This document shows positions 1-14,257 of a DNA stretch of 64,000 bases, piece by piece (position 1 is the first letter of the stretch; every line of letters begins with the position of its first letter). The notes beneath the pieces are model-generated. The model was not told the origin of the DNA and made no database searches. It worked only from the letters and a program-made list of their open reading frames with translations. A program made the position numbers and the translations under genes. The DNA lies in the NCBI RefSeq assembly GCF_905220415.1, contig NC_059547.1:6646501-6710500 (forward strand). Reading direction: 5' to 3'. This DNA is from Colias croceus (lineage: Eukaryota > Arthropoda > Insecta > Lepidoptera > Pieridae).

Positions 1-932
1 GTTTCTAATACTACGTTCCTATAATATAATACATTCATTCATGATTCAATGGTATAATAAAACCTATGGTTTATGACAGTACGTAACTAACGTTCATTCC
101 AACTCAAGCTAGATCATGTGAAACAATCAAAATATTACGTGCGGCGATTTCTGTTTTGATTTTCAAACCAAGAAAACAATTTTCTATGATGTATAAAAAA
201 TTACTTTCACTTTTTCGTAAAACATACATTTCATCAAACAGTCAAACTCACAACATTCTCTTTATTCTTATAAGTTTTACGTCATACTAAAAAAAATTAC
301 AAAAGTTACAAAAATAAATATGCAACAATTGTATGTGAAATAAGTAAAACGTGAATTGTTGTATTTTTTCATAAAACTCTATGACTACGTAAAATATTAT
401 TATTGAATGGAAACAGTTGGTAGGTTAGTATATTGGCTAGATAATGGAGCAATTAATGTCTGATTTAGTTTAGCATCGGATGTCAATAATTATTATTGCC
501 ATTTCTCGTATAATTAAGATACGAGCGCAATCCATTGCCAAGTTTATATCCGTACCAATTGTAATAATATAACTATCAATATAATATAATATTAAGGTTT
601 TTATACCAACTTAGTCCATGGGCGTTTTTATTACGGTATGATACCTATGGTACCTATTTATGGATTCTAATTCATTACCTATTTACATATTTAAATTTAG
701 CGTTAAAATAAAGGATATTACTTTCACGAATATATGTTTAATACTAAAAACTTGTAATTATTTTGCCATCATAATATTCATACAATATAAAATACCCAGA
801 ATTCTCAATAACAAAATGATACGAAAACGTCATGTATCGAAAATAGTCTTCGTAGTAGATAACATCACGATAATGCAATAATAATGTTTATTATAAAATA
901 AATTCATATTACATTTATAGCATTTTTTTTAC
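1..932. other. Non-coding DNA, intron of the leftmost gene
   Basis: This AT-rich stretch lies downstream of the donor at 932 on the minus strand, so it should be intronic for the leftmost gene. I see no exon-like GC rise, no recognisable repeat and no credible coding region; the longest open frame (660-881) has random AT-rich composition. Confidence 0.5.
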
Positions 933-3900
933 CTGGTTCCCGCAACTGGCTGCCAAACAGCGTCGAGCGGCGCGTGCGCGGGTGGCGGCGGCTCTGCTCC
1001 TTCCCCACCATTTTCAGTGCGTCCTTCCCAACCCTAAAAAAATAATATATATTATTGTTAATAATTCATTGTACATAAATCTTATATGCATGAATTAACT
1101 TGCTCGCTAATGTAGAGTTTAGATATAATATATATATATTTATAACCCAGGAGGTCCATGATTGTATCAGAACTTCCCCTTTGTTTTGGAGAACAGTCAA
1201 CGTTATACATTTCAATAGTTTACGTGCGAAAGGTTCATTTAAACTCGCTCAGGATATAAACTTCCTCAGACAATGATGTTAATCATTGATTATAGATTTA
1301 ATTCCGAATTTTCAAGTTACAATTTAAGAGCTAGCAATCAAAAGCGTGATGCAAATTAATTAACGAAGCTAATTGCGTTCATTCGCTACGACTGTCCATA
1401 ACTATACAAATAGTAGCACGAGAACAAATCAAACGATAAAATCAATTTCTATTGGCTTCGTACGTGTCACGAATGCAATTAACCTAGAACACTAGTAAGT
1501 TTACTATAACAAATCAATACCTGAATTGTAAGCTTTTGTCCCCGTTACAGTTTTGTTAAGTAAAAATAGACGTATAGTAGCGCAATTAACACTAACACCG
1601 CAACAAACCCAATGATTAGTTAGAAATGTGAAACCGGGCGTTAACAGTTTGCCGGGGTAACTCCGATGTTTAGTTTCAACTGTGCCTAACTAGAGCCTTT
1701 AGTGTAATTGTAGTAACTTTTAATAGACGTTTTAGAAGCTGACAAGCTTTTGTATATCATACCTACATAGTTTGTCGTTCGACTAAGAACTTTGTTAGTA
1801 AAATAATGAACGGCATATAATACCGGAAATAATAATCTATCATCAGTGATATTATTTATTTAACATATGATTAACTTCAAGAAAATTCATCTTACCTAAT
1901 CCTGACCTTTTTCCCTATCGTATTTAGTACCTATAGAACTTAAGAAACACTTACTGAGATGAAACTATTCCGTTGATATTTTTGCCGGTTTCTTTTAAAT
2001 TTAAAAGAATGGAAGAAAATAGTTTTTGTATCAAATACCTTTTTTACCGAAGTAATCTTAGTGAAGGGAAAGATTAATCTCGAAACGACATGGGGTCCAA
2101 CTGACCAAAACGATTTATTATCCCTAAGGATAGCCTTCCCTTAAATGATATAGAAATAAAAGCTCCCATTGTTGCAAAAAAATTCCAACTATTTTCGGAA
2201 ACTTGCAGACTATTTTGAGTTTTTATCCGCATTACAATCGCAATCAGAATTTCTAATATCAAAAAAGAACTGACAATAATAATAGAGAGTTATAAATAGA
2301 AACTAGCCTTGTTTTATCCCTTATGATAAAAAGGTTAAACGTCAAGAATTTTTATTTGTAGAAGATATTTTCGCCAGGCGTGATGGCTACATCCCAACAC
2401 TCCTTCACGCCTCGTTCCACAATCCCGGCTTATGTTGACACGACGTATAATTTTATATCCCATTTTATTAAATAAAGGATTTTCTTTTTGCCTTGTCTGA
2501 CTTATGTGATAACATTGACGGGATTTGGCATCCAACAGTTTCAGCTGTACGATGTTTTTCTTATAAAACGATCCTGGATATGTTTTGTATTTAATAAAAT
2601 GTGGATTAAACGAGATTGCTATAAGAAATAAAGCTTTACATAAAGTCAAAAATTTAGAAACCTTACTACCTAATTTTTAAATAAATATATGTGAACAATA
2701 AATTATCAGATACGCTAAATGAAAATAAGTGATTCAATTAGGTGTAAATATTACAAAGGCAAATCGTCTTATCTAAGCTTATTGGCTTCACAAGTTTGCA
2801 AACACTTATGTTCAGTGAGCCAAGAACGGTTTTATCCCTGAATCAATACTGTAGGAAACTCACAATTTTCTCTTCAAACGCCACTATGAATCTAGATTGT
2901 ATTCGAGCCATTTTATAGAATTACATTATAGAACCCTCTTTGTACATGTGTTCGACTTAATTAAATTGTATATAAAAATATTGAGAAGCGAGCCATGTAT
3001 AGGTTACGTAGCCTTCAAAAATATGCTCGTAAGTATGAGTAGATATTAGCTAGCACTAAAATATTATTCTCAGCGGCAATAAAAATGAGCTTCGATTAGG
3101 TACGCTGCAATTTAAAAAAAACATGGTGATATTTTTTAAACTTCTCAACTAAATTCAGTCTTACAAAGTACCTATGTAACATTTCTTGAGCAGGCAGGGA
3201 AGGGCAGTTTAGATATTTCTAGTGTAGATACATATTTTTTCCTTTCTTACATTTATGTCGTCAAAAATTAAAAACAATAGGGAAGTTTAAGGCCATTATT
3301 GTCCTCCTATATACAGTAATTATAACAAAGGAAATGTAATTAATGTTTAAAAGCAAGCAAAATAAATAAACATTCTTTCATTTGTTACCATAGTAACATT
3401 TGAACCAACAAGTCTTATAACAAAAGACAATTCTTTGTGTTTGGTTAATGTTTTTTAATTCACCGTGAACCAAAAACGTTTATCTGGTTAAAGAACAAGA
3501 GCTAATAAAAATAAAACTCCACGCAAATAGTAATTTTGACCTACACTGTTGACGACATATTAAATGTAACAGCCATGTTATAGTTTTAATTCTCCAATCA
3601 ATCGATCTTCAAACACGTCAGAATTATGTTCACAGAATATGAATATAAAATAACAAGACGTATTCATCAGTGGACTATAAGTACCTACAAGTATAGTATT
3701 ATATTATCAGTGCTATAAGTGTCCAAGATATAATGGAACTGGATGGAATAATGTGCCGCGGAATTGATGAGCGTCGGCAAATGGAACGCTGAATAGTGAA
3801 AATAGAATTTAAGCCAGAAAATTCAAATCAGATCACGATGAGCGAATTATGTTGTGAACTACATACCTAATATGCATCTCTTTCTAAAGAAAGATAATGT

Positions 3901-6900
3901 TCATAGATAGATCAAGGATTATCATAAAGATTATGAATAATACTCGTATTATGTGTTTAACATAATATATTGATAACGAAGTCTCTTCAAAACTGAATCG
4001 TAGGTAAATACTTACTCAATCCAGAAGCGTCGCATACCAAACAGATCCATTTAAAAAGCCATTACTGTAAACGTATAAATAAATGGAATAACTCACTATA
4101 TCGAATTTTAAATAAATGTGTCGCTATTAGAGCTCCATTTTCAATATCGATTCCGACCGTTTGTTTTGCAGAGAGCGGCTCGAAGCGTCCATCTTCCTAA
4201 TAAAATTAATGGAAAGATCTACACGGAAGGCGGCAAATTGAATGCAACGGGTGAAAAATTCCAATACCATTTTTAAAATGAAACTGATTCTATATTTTAT
4301 ATGACTATAATATTGTAGGGCACGGTGGACAATGTTTAATTATTTGCAGTAAGGATTCAATAGTTAAATACCTTATTTTAATAACTGTGTTTCGAAATGG
4401 TATTCGAATAGGTATTTTCCCTATGATGCAGTATTCCTAATAGGACAATTCAAAATAAAGATACATATTTGAATTTATATCAAATCAATATTAAAATTAA
4501 TTGCATAAAATTAATAAATACTAAGCTACACTTTACCTACGTGCAGAATAAAAATCCGACTTTTACTCGACGGTGTTTATTTTTTAATTACTCAAGATGT
4601 GAAGTTTCTCTAGTTTACTTTTCTTTCAAAACAGCTTTTTAAACGTGCTCATTAGACGTTTATTTTTATATTTTCTAAGAAGGAAAAATTAACTGTGTCA
4701 ATGGTAATGTCGATGATTTTATTTTAATCCTCACACTAATTACTCGTAGTGTAAATAATAACAGTATAAATCAAATCGATGTTAAAATGTATATAGATTA
4801 TGTAGACAACGAATATTCCCTCGATTAAACTTGTTATAAAATTCTTTAAGAAAATTTGTATTTAAAACAATTGAAGATTGCATCAATGCAAAACACTTCA
4901 TAAGGAAAGTTTAAATCATTTTAATAGTTTTCAAAAGTTGCAATTGTTAACGATGAATCGCACTGAGTTTTTTCAGCTTTTAAATGGATTTAGTGAAACA
5001 ATTTCATATACATATTTGAATTTAATGCAGAGTTATGCTTTTGCTACTAATTGACCGTCTCCTGCTATGAAGTGGTCAAGGCATGATCGTAGAACCGAGG
5101 GGAACTTTGTTTGATTCCCGGTGGTAACGAACAAAAAAAATGTCTCGGTCTGTCGGGACGCAAAAAGTTGACCATCTACTTGTCCGTGGAAAATCGATCA
5201 GCGAAACAGATGTATAATGCATCTGCCCCATACCCCACGAGGAGACACGGGGTATCATTTTGTTCATATTTCATTCGCGAGGAGAGGGAGTCTTCTCTCA
5301 AAACTTTTTTTTTATAAAAAGCTTACAGCGTTACCCTATCCCTTCTTATTCATAGCATGTTCAATCAGCAATAATCTACATAATTATTCAGTAACAAGAA
5401 TTTTCACTAAAGCAGTTCAATCATGTAAGATACAGATCCTATATTTCATTTCATGACTCTTCTGCAAAAATGAACTCCATAAACAATTTTAATCAACCAG
5501 AGACCTTTAATTGAAGATCAAACTGGATTAATAGGGATTATACTATATTCGTTAGCGTTGACTGATATTAAAACCTCAAGTATGACGAAAAGCTTAAATA
5601 AAAAATTCTCAGAGATGTTTTGATTAAAATCTAAAATGCTTCTGGAATAACAAAGGGGCCGTGCTCAATATAAAATACGTTATAATAAAACTTTTAAGTA
5701 AGATATTTCTTATAGCCAGTCCGTACATCCGTGGCAGGTTCCATATAAAATATCTTTTTAAACTTTGTCGCTTACGAAGTATCCTTCAAGACATCGTTAA
5801 TTTACAAAGAGGAGTTTATATCTTCCCAGTTTTAAAAGACTTTATAGACAAAGGACTTATTAGAACTTTCTTTGTTGCGAAACATCAATATTATTCAAAC
5901 TTCACTAATTGTATTCGTTAAAAGTTATTCAAAAAATGAATGTTCAGTAAATGTTGACTATTTATAATACAATCAGTTGGTAATTTATGACTCGACAGGG
6001 ACTTTAAACGTAACTTCAATTAGCATTGTTTAACTTATGATTCGCGGATAACAATTGGAATACAATTTTGCGACTTAATGCAGTTTTCTCATAATCTTAA
6101 AAGCTTTAAAGTTTTGTATTGTTATTAAAAGTTAAGCTCATAAAATACCTACTATTAGTTTAGTTTATACAATAAATAATTATACTTCATTAGTATTATA
6201 TTTAAAAACGCGACGTAAAAGCTCTCCACTGCGTTTTTTTGTTTCTTAGTTCGCGTAAAACTCAAAAACAAATGCATCGATATTAATTCTGTTTTCATCA
6301 ATAGTTAACGTGGTTCTTGAGGAACACTTTATACCAAGAATTAGTTACCTATGTAATAATCTTCAGCAAAGTGTTACATGAGCCCATGCAGGTTTCTAAG
6401 TTGATACGACCAATATTCGTAAGTGTAGCACAGAAACCAGAGGTACACAGACAGTAAAATATAAAAAAAATGTTTAAATACAGAGTTTTCACTTTGAGGT
6501 CGTAATTTTTTTTCTACACCCACGTTGCACTTTACTTATAACACATTATTAAGCGAGGCCGAGCAGATTATTATTTATTTTTAGGTACATATTATATTGT
6601 ATACTAGCTTCCGCCCGCGACTCCGTCCGCGCGGAAAAATTAAGATTTATTTTTTTCTACGTATTTTTCCGGGATAAAAAGTATCCTATTTTATGCCCAG
6701 GATAATAAGGTATAATTATACCAAGTTTCATCGAAATCGAACCGTTACTTTTCACGTGATGCCTGAACATACAGACAGACAGACAAAAATTTTTTTAATC
6801 ACATATTTGAGTTTGGTATCGATCCAGTAACACCCCCTGCTATTTATTTTTTTTTTCAATGTTTTCAATGTACAGAATTGACCCTTCTACATATTTATTA

Positions 6901-9900
6901 TATGTATAATGTAATAAATCTGTAGAAGCAAATTATATACCTAGATTTAAATAACACTAAACATACAAAAGAAAGCGTTCTATTTATACTACTTATAACT
7001 CAAGAACGACTGAACGTATTATATATATTTTTGTGGTTTTTGAGATTTATCTTCTCAATCAGGAGAAATTAATTTGTACTCAGGTAGAGTGGAAATAAAA
7101 CAAAAGCTTTTAAATAAATCCTCTGGGAATCAAACCCGCGCCAACTAAACTAAATGAACTTTTAACTAGGTAGCTAAATTTAGAACAAGCTTGCTCATTA
7201 CAAAATCTGACCGTGTTGAGGTTTTTAATTCTTGAACCTCGGGTTCAAGAGAGGTACCTAAAAATTATATTTTCTTTTTATTTTATTACAAAAATGTAAA
7301 TAAATAGATTGATTAAAAGCATTTATAAATAAAATTAAAGAGATTTTCACGTTTCATTTATTATTTTAAATTTTAATTACATCTTGATGAGATCTTTTGA
7401 TTAATTAAAATGGCATAGAAATGAAATAATAATGAAAGGAATTGAATACCAGGATCTCGTTAGGAACAAGTCTATGAAATTAATTACCTTGCAAAATAGA
7501 AAACAGAATAAAATATTAACATTTTAAATTGCAAGGCCGCTGTCGATAAATTAATTATTTTATCGACCGCATTTAATACAACTAAGTGGATTCCGAGTGG
7601 TGGATAACATTAGATATAAAATTGTTTACTTTGTTAAAAAAAACACATTTGTTAAAAACATTGCTTCACGTTGAACATATTTGAATTAAATTTGTTTTAA
7701 AACGTTTTTTAACTACAAAAACATTGCAATTGGTCGTGTACGTGACACGCAGTAAATGAGGCTCGGTCCGCACCATTGTTGTATTCAAAATCCTTTGCAT
7801 GACGTACCTATGCATTTCATACATCACACAACACATTTGTTTTGTAGCTTTGAGTATTTTAAATTACACTATTCATTGTAAATCTACTATAAAATTATAA
7901 AAAAGCGTCAATGTTGTAAATGAGTAATGTTACCTTGAGCAGGTATGTTTAATCTATAATATTCCCTGGAACTTTTTATCAACTGACATACTCCTACTCA
8001 TTTTAATTAATTGTCATTTTAGAGCCTCTTCCATAAAAACTATATTTCAAAATGAAACTGACCCACAAGCATATATTTTATTTAAAAGCACCAACCAACA
8101 AGCTTTTCTAGTTAATAAGCAAGATTATTATCCGAAGAAGTTTGTCCACGAGGCGGCTAAGTAGGACATGCGAGTCAAAAGGTTGGCGGGAGGACGCCTC
8201 GCGTGCGCTCATTGCATTTTCCTTTTATCTTAAGGCGGGACACGTATTTTACTTGTCACTTTTCCATACTCTACATCACATAAATTTTCTATAATTTATC
8301 GTGGAAGAAAGTTTTTAAGCTCTAAGCTCGTTCAGACGTCAGCCACATTTGTGACCACAGTTTGTGACCTATGAAAGTATATGCGATCTAAGATTTTTTG
8401 AATTTATATGCAACAGAGCCTGCTTATTACTATAATATATTATGTGTAGAGTTTATAATGATAAAATGCCAAACATGCAGTTTGGCAACTGATACCTCTA
8501 CATTTTACAAATTAAAGTTGTATGTGTTATAAAAAATCATAGACCGTGTACCTAATTATTCCACCAAATGACACCAATAACAAACATGAAACAAACTCTA
8601 GCTAGATATTTTTATTTTCTTATTATTATCATATTTTATCAATTCAAAAGATGTAGAGTCTTGGCACTCGCCGGCAACAGCCGCGGCACGCTCGCTTCGC
8701 TTGCTCGGTTTTTGGTCACAGTTCTAACTTCTAGCCTAGGCTAACGGTAAATCTTACGATGAACTGGTGAAACATAAGATTAGCCAACAAACGGGATTTT
8801 CAGTTGCTCTAAGAAGACTTTTTGTAATTTTTCAAACAATAAAAAATTGCGCTATAATTGGTACGCTATTAACATCAATATAAGAAGTATAACACTATAT
8901 AAAAGCTTTTTGAAAGGAAAATGGATGAAAGATTTAGTAATTTTAATATTTTAACAACCTAAAAGGAAATTTTAACGATCCTACTAATGAATAGTTTATA
9001 ATGATGAAAAATGTAGGTAGAGAATAGAGATTATCATCAATGTATCTTTCTTTATAAATGTCGTTGCAATCGAGTCTATAAGTTTTTAAAGCTTAATTAT
9101 AATTCACAAAATTCTACCAGTTTTCGGATCCACAATATCATCTCATACCTACTTATTTTATTCTTATCGTCACTTTTAAAGTACAAACAACAAATAAATA
9201 AAAAACGAAACTTGAATATCATTTAACAGAAAATAGAAGTATTTCCATCAAGGTCAAACCCTACATTAATTTCGCTACCTACATTTTAATAATCACTGAC
9301 CCGTACTAGGATTTCCTGCATCTCGACAAATAGGACACTACAAATACGAGCCGAGTACAAACAATGTCCATCATGTTGCTTTGCCGTGTACATTTGGCAT
9401 TTCTGGTATGTAGGTACCTCTCTGATAGAGATTTAAATGTCATCCTTATTTTAAACAGCGCTCGAGATTTTGATCCATAAAGTTGTACATTACTTAAATT
9501 TAAACAAAGACGTTGAAAATCTTCGTCATTTTCTGTTCAACTTTCTTGCATTTCATTTCTCTTTGTTATAATGTTAAACTAAAAAAATGCGCTTGAATAC
9601 TGAAAATTTTCTTGTTGAAATCGAAGTATAATATGTTTTTACAATATGGTAGTAGCAGTGCTAGTAATAATAGGTACTGAATAATGAAAATGAAACTTGA
9701 CTATTCTCGAATCGTACAATCAAGTTAATACAAAATACACACAAAATCGTTTTAACCGAAGTAAGATTATTACACAAACATTGTATCAAGTAAAAGACGA
9801 AATCAAAGACACAAGACAAGAGGCACGTTAATCGCTTCGACTAAACTAAAGACTAGCGTTTAACAGTAAGAGCTTTCATTATAAATACATAATGAACCAA

Positions 9901-12393
9901 CTGTTACAGGGCAAGAACAATTAAACTCCAGCCCACAACCCGATGAAGTAACTTGATCGTCGAATTCAAACAAGATGTGAATTAAATTATTAATGTAACA
10001 CATATGAATTAGTAAATTTACACTGAACTATTTTCATTGCAAGTTAAACATACTAAAATTCCAAATATAGAGATTTGCCAAACACTTTGAGAACAATGCC
10101 GGAAAATATCAGTATATCTATTGATTCGTGATTGATAACATTGTTTTTCATAGTTAGAAGCTTTTGATTACTATTATCTAATCTCTATTCTATCCAGTAG
10201 GAGTTTTATGATAGAGTTATTCGCGTTGTTCTGCATCGCTTTATGTTTGTTATGTATGGTTGATACCAACTAGATACTATAGAGATCACGATCTTAGTAT
10301 TTTAGGATAGAGCTTCTGAATTAAGTAGTAAGTAGATAAAAAAACACCTATCAACGAAAGAGGTAAAATATTAAATCTAACGAGAAATAACATTATAATC
10401 AAAAGATCACAAAACAAGGAAAAACAATGGCGTTTAAAATACCATTCGGAGACAAAGAGAGTAGATTCTGACCCTGATTTTGCGTCTCTCACCCGCAAAT
10501 GAACGGGTATTCATCCTTATCTCAACTCTTTTGAATTCCTTTCATTATCTTCTCATATTTCATAATATTATATTATTTTTATGATGAGAATTACGGCGAT
10601 AGAGATAATTAATAATATTCATGCCAGTTTTTGATATAAAACTGGCTAAAATGTTCATTGTTGGTATGTATTTATATTTAAAAAATTGTTCACAGTTTAA
10701 CCATAGGAAATATACATAAATTTAAAATATTAAAAAAAAACTTGCTAAATTTTTGCGATGAAAAAATAAAGAAAACCTTTCAGGAAAATTGATTTTAACG
10801 CTTACTTTGGTTTATTGTCGTGTGTCTTCAATCACTTGTATTGTCGATTAGAATGAAAGAGTTCGCCAAAACAATCCTCTTAGTAAATAAAACAATTAAC
10901 AGACAAACTTTTCTTCTCTTTCTTCTTAGGGTACGTGTTTCCGCCAAAAATAGCAAGAAAGGTCTTTAAACTTAAACTTCGCGTAACACCTATTTTCAGC
11001 GCAGCGAATACAATTTATTATTCAAATAAGTTTAAAATAACACGTCACTAGTCATAATTGAATTGATTTTCACGCTTGATCATAAATATTAACACCTGTT
11101 TAGGTCATTACCCTTTACTAGGTAAATTGAACGAAAAACAATAAAAACATTTGTTTTGAAAAAGTTTTAATTTACTATACATATGTATTATGTTTGTAAG
11201 ACAATAGATTTACACATTAAATAATCAAACATTATTATTGTTTGTTGTATTAAACATAATTATTATAATAGTAATCAGTGATTCGTGAGTGATTTTTTTC
11301 AAACCGTACATAATTAACATACGTAGGTATGTTAATTATGTACCGTACTATTATAATTATAAATTAAAGACATTTTTATTTTAAAGGGATTTCACGATCA
11401 AACACAAAAAATTACACTATAAATATATTATGTTATCATACCTATTTCATATATTGAATTTGATACTTTTGGTTTTATGGCATTCAAATGCTGTATAAAT
11501 ATAAAAAAATCGAGTCCCGACTCCCGCCTCGTGATCGAATTTTTTCTATTCTTTATAAATTTATATATATATATATATTTCATAGGTATACAATATCAAT
11601 AATTATCATACCTGATTTAACCGTCGTTCGGTTTTTTTTATGTTAGTAGAGTATGGGCATTATGTAGAGTCAATTAATTACCTACATCACTGTATAATAT
11701 GTACAATAGTATAAAACAAAGTCGCTTTCTCTGTCCCTATGTCCCTTTGTATGCTTAAATCTTTAAAACTACGCAACAGATTTTGATGCGGTTTTTTTCA
11801 TAGATAGAGTGATTCAAGAGGAAGGTTTTAATATATAATTTATTAGGTTAGAGACAAAGCGGGCGAAGCCGCGGGTGGTAAGCTAGTACTTTATAAAAAA
11901 TAAAATATTAGATATACCGATGAGTTTCAGGTCGTAAAAAATATAGGTATTTTATGAGTAGGTAATGTAATTTTCAAACACCTTACTTTACACACACAGC
12001 ACAGGCGTAATCTTTCAATGTTTAATTCATTTTACTGCGATATATTATCTACACTCATAAAAATAAACCATGTACTTAGGATCTTTGATAAAACGTATTA
12101 TTGTTTCTAATATTAGCATATTAATAACACGTTACCGACCGTTAAACGTAAACAAATCGATGTTCATTCTACTAGATGCAAAGGTCTGTAAATGAGAACC
12201 AAATTATCAATAAGCTCACCTGTAGGTTTTCAATATATCGCGAGCGCGGTGAATTCGACGGTGGCCGTTCTAATAAGAGCAGTTCAGTCAATACTATTAC
12301 ACCGAAGACGGCGAAAAACATGATAAATATGAAGAAGCTGATGTTGGCGCGCTCTTTGGCGCGGGAAGGGGCCGCGCGCGCCCGCCACCGCAT
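933..12393 (-). CDS. Type II membrane protein, possibly a GT92-family glycosyltransferase (5' part only)
   Basis: Two coding exons are visible and the gene runs off the left edge. Exon 1 is 12393-12220 and ends in CTACAG|GTGAGC. Exon 2 is 1033-933, between TTTTTTTAG and GGTAAAAA. Both exons join in phase 0 across an 11.2-kb intron, which supports the pairing. Exon 1 encodes a short basic head, then one hydrophobic segment (ISFFIFIMFFAVFGVIVLTE), then a Pro/Ser/Arg stem: a type II signal-anchor layout. Exon 2 is a low-complexity stem (EPPPPAH) ending in AVWQPVAGT, which resembles the entry to the catalytic domain of insect GT92 (DUF23) glycosyltransferases, where a WQPV-G-T motif precedes the SAYxD block. 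That assignment is from memory and only moderately secure. The frame stays open to an ATG at 12594, but that Cys/Arg-rich extension looks like 5' leader, so I chose the ATG at 12393. The catalytic part would lie outside this window. Confidence 0.45.
5053..5300 (+). repeat. tRNA-derived SINE
   Basis: The segment carries a B-box-like pol III promoter element, TTTGATTCCCGG, at about 5110-5121, preceded by an A-box-like TGGTCAAGGCATG. The body (TGTCTCGGTCTGTCGGGACG, ATGTATAATGCATCTGCCCC, ATACCCCACGAGGAGACACG) matches a SINE body common in moth and butterfly genomes. It lies in the large intron of the leftmost gene. Short open frames here are incidental. Confidence 0.7.
6603..6917 (+). repeat. Lepidopteran interspersed repeat, family A
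   Basis: It begins ACTAGCTTCCGCCCGCGACTC, continues through a GGGATAAAAAGTATCCTATT block and an ACAGACAGACAGAC tract, and ends ...CACCCCCTGCTA...ATAAATCTGTAGAAG. The same modules occur in reverse order and strand at 34215-34684, which fixes the family boundaries. These are probably non-autonomous SINE-like units or LINE tails; the exact class is not settled by the sequence. Confidence 0.7.
11306..11343. repeat. Perfect 17-bp inverted repeat, 4-nt loop
   Basis: GTACATAATTAACATAC (11306-11322) is followed by GTAG and then its exact reverse complement (11327-11343). No coding sequence surrounds it. It could be a tiny foldback element, a relic of transposon ends, or a chance AT-rich palindrome, although the perfect 17-bp match makes chance less likely. 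Confidence 0.8.
11705..11887 (+). repeat. Lepidopteran interspersed repeat, family B
   Basis: The unit runs from AATAGTATAAAACAAAGTCGC through TTTTAAAACTACGCAACAG and GATGCGGTTTTTTTCATAG to GCGGGCGAAGCCGCGGGTGG and AAGCTAGTA. This module order is a familiar dispersed repeat of Lepidoptera. It has no coding capacity and lies in the large first intron of the leftmost gene. Confidence 0.6.
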
Positions 12394-13791
12394 CTTGCCG
12401 GCTCCGCACTCGCATGCATGAGCATTGAGCAGGAGCGAACGCCCGTGCCACTCCGAGTGACAAAACAACTGAGCACTGGTCACCAAGGCTGCGGCGTCCT
12501 TCCTCGCGGTTCGCGCATCACAACACAACGCTCCACACACTGACTGTGACGCACAACGTAATGACAGCGAGAAGGACTTGTTCCGGGGTTGCAAGATACA
12601 CCGGTTAAACTTACAACGGTGTAATTTCGAATAAATTATAGTATAGTATAATACCCGTAAACACGAATTATTTACATTTAATAAATTAATTTGATATGGT
12701 GTATTATTCGGCTTAGACTTTATATTATATTGAGCTAGAGCTCTACTGGTTTTATTTCAGAAAACAGGTTAGGTATATAATATTATGTCAAGCTATTCGT
12801 TTACAATAATACATCTTTTTGCAATACAATTTATACAACGATAAAAAAGGTGTTTAAATTATCGGGGTCATTAAAATTTAACGATTTCTTTTTACAATCC
12901 TAAAACGTTGTTTACTTTATTGTGTATATACCTACAAACGACATTTCCAGCAAAATATTAATTTCAATGAAAATTGAGATGTTAATCATTTTTATCAATA
13001 AAATATCTATTCAAAACATTGAACATGATATTTAAAGTTTCCGTGAAATGTAGGTATTTCGTAGCATAGCAACACAGAAATATGACGAAATTATTGAGCA
13101 TGCGCGCCGCCCGCCCCCGTTCAATGACTCGCTAGAGCTTGGACGGCGAACATTTCCGAAGCTTTTCTCGCAACACCCATTACAGCGATTACTCCCATTC
13201 CACTCTATCATTCACATTTCAACAACAATTCCTAGCATATTTATTATAATCGAAATAGTATTCTTAATACTCATCATGCTTTCAGTTGATATAGAGATAA
13301 AATAAAACTAAACAAAATATGAGTACCTACCATACCTACGTATGACCTAAATCCTTCAAACCTATATTCGATGAACCATTATTGTATTCAATTTCACAGT
13401 AATGTAGACACTACGCTCACTTTGCCTTTTGTAAAAAGTTGTTTTTATTGTTACATTTTTATTGACTCAAAAGAACAACAAAGGATTCAGATTGCACGAT
13501 TTAAAATAATAATTTAAATACAATTTTTATCTGAAATAATCAAATGAAAGTAATATACCTAAACAGCTGATATAAATATTCCTTAGCTTATTATAATATT
13601 TTAACATAGAGTAAAATATCAATGCGATAACAGATGTGGACTTTCTGTATAAAAAATTATATATTAGATATTAAATTATTATGTAACGCTATACTTAGAT
13701 ATACCTACATTTTTGCCATTATTAATTATTAGGTAATTAAAACAACCATTTTAAATTTTGCAAGTGTTATCTTGCATTTACTTACATATTA

Positions 13792-13966
13792 TACTAGCGG
13801 TCCGCCCCGGCTTCGCCCGTGGTACATATTAACGTTTTCTCTACATAAGAACCATCCTCGTACTTCAAGGAATATAATAAAAAAAGAATTATCGAAATCG
13901 GTTCAGCCGTTCTCGAGTTATGGAATTACAACGAAAAGTGGCATTGATTTTTATATATTAGATAAA
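13792..13966 (+). repeat. CTAGCGGTCCGCCCCGGC repeat, family C, copy 1
   Basis: It starts ACTAGCGGTCCGCCCCGGCT and contains GTTTTCTCTACATAAGAACC, a run of A, and TCGAAATCGGTTCAGCCGTT, then ends TTTTTATATATTAGAT. The same unit occurs inverted at 14258-14431 and 14432-14602 and directly at 55351-55525. Confidence 0.75.
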
Positions 13967-14257
13967 AACAATTCAAAAGCCTTTTCTGCTTTATCCGAGG
14001 AGCGTGCTAAATGACTTTGAAAATTAAAAAAGTTTTACCCTATAAATGAGGATTTTAAGATTTAAAGCTCTAGTTGTTGCTATCTAGAAACGACTGTTGC
14101 TTTATGGTGTGTAAGATCAAAAACGCAAATTCATTTGACGTAAAAAATTTAACGCAAATTTGGGTACAGGTAATGTATAGTATAATTACTATTAAAGCAA
14201 TAATTATATTGTGTGAAGCTAACGATATATTATAAAAATAAATTATTGTACACTACA

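Larger units (their letters stand above)
1034..12219 (-). other. 11.2-kb intron of the leftmost gene
   Basis: This region is AT-rich and non-coding. It holds a tRNA-derived SINE (about 5053-5300), a pan-lepidopteran repeat (6603-6917), a perfect 17-bp hairpin (11306-11343) and another common repeat (11705-11887). A GC-richer island lies at about 8140-8240 and a short tail-like repeat (GCACGCTCGCTTCGCTTGC) at about 8685-8705. Otherwise I see nothing identifiable. First introns of this size often carry enhancers, but no specific site can be named from sequence alone. Confidence 0.55.

Noticed and set aside
660..881. 73-codon open frame on the plus strand
   Set aside because: Random AT-rich composition, no homology that I recognise, no splice-site or promoter context.
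5661..5921. 86-codon open frame on the plus strand
   Set aside because: Low-complexity Ile/Lys/Phe-rich translation in AT-rich intronic DNA; not convincing as a gene.
7120..7260. Possible reverse-strand tRNA or SINE (GGGAATCAAACCCGCGCC)
   Set aside because: A B-box-like match in reverse is present, but there is no A-box partner at normal spacing and no cloverleaf can be folded.
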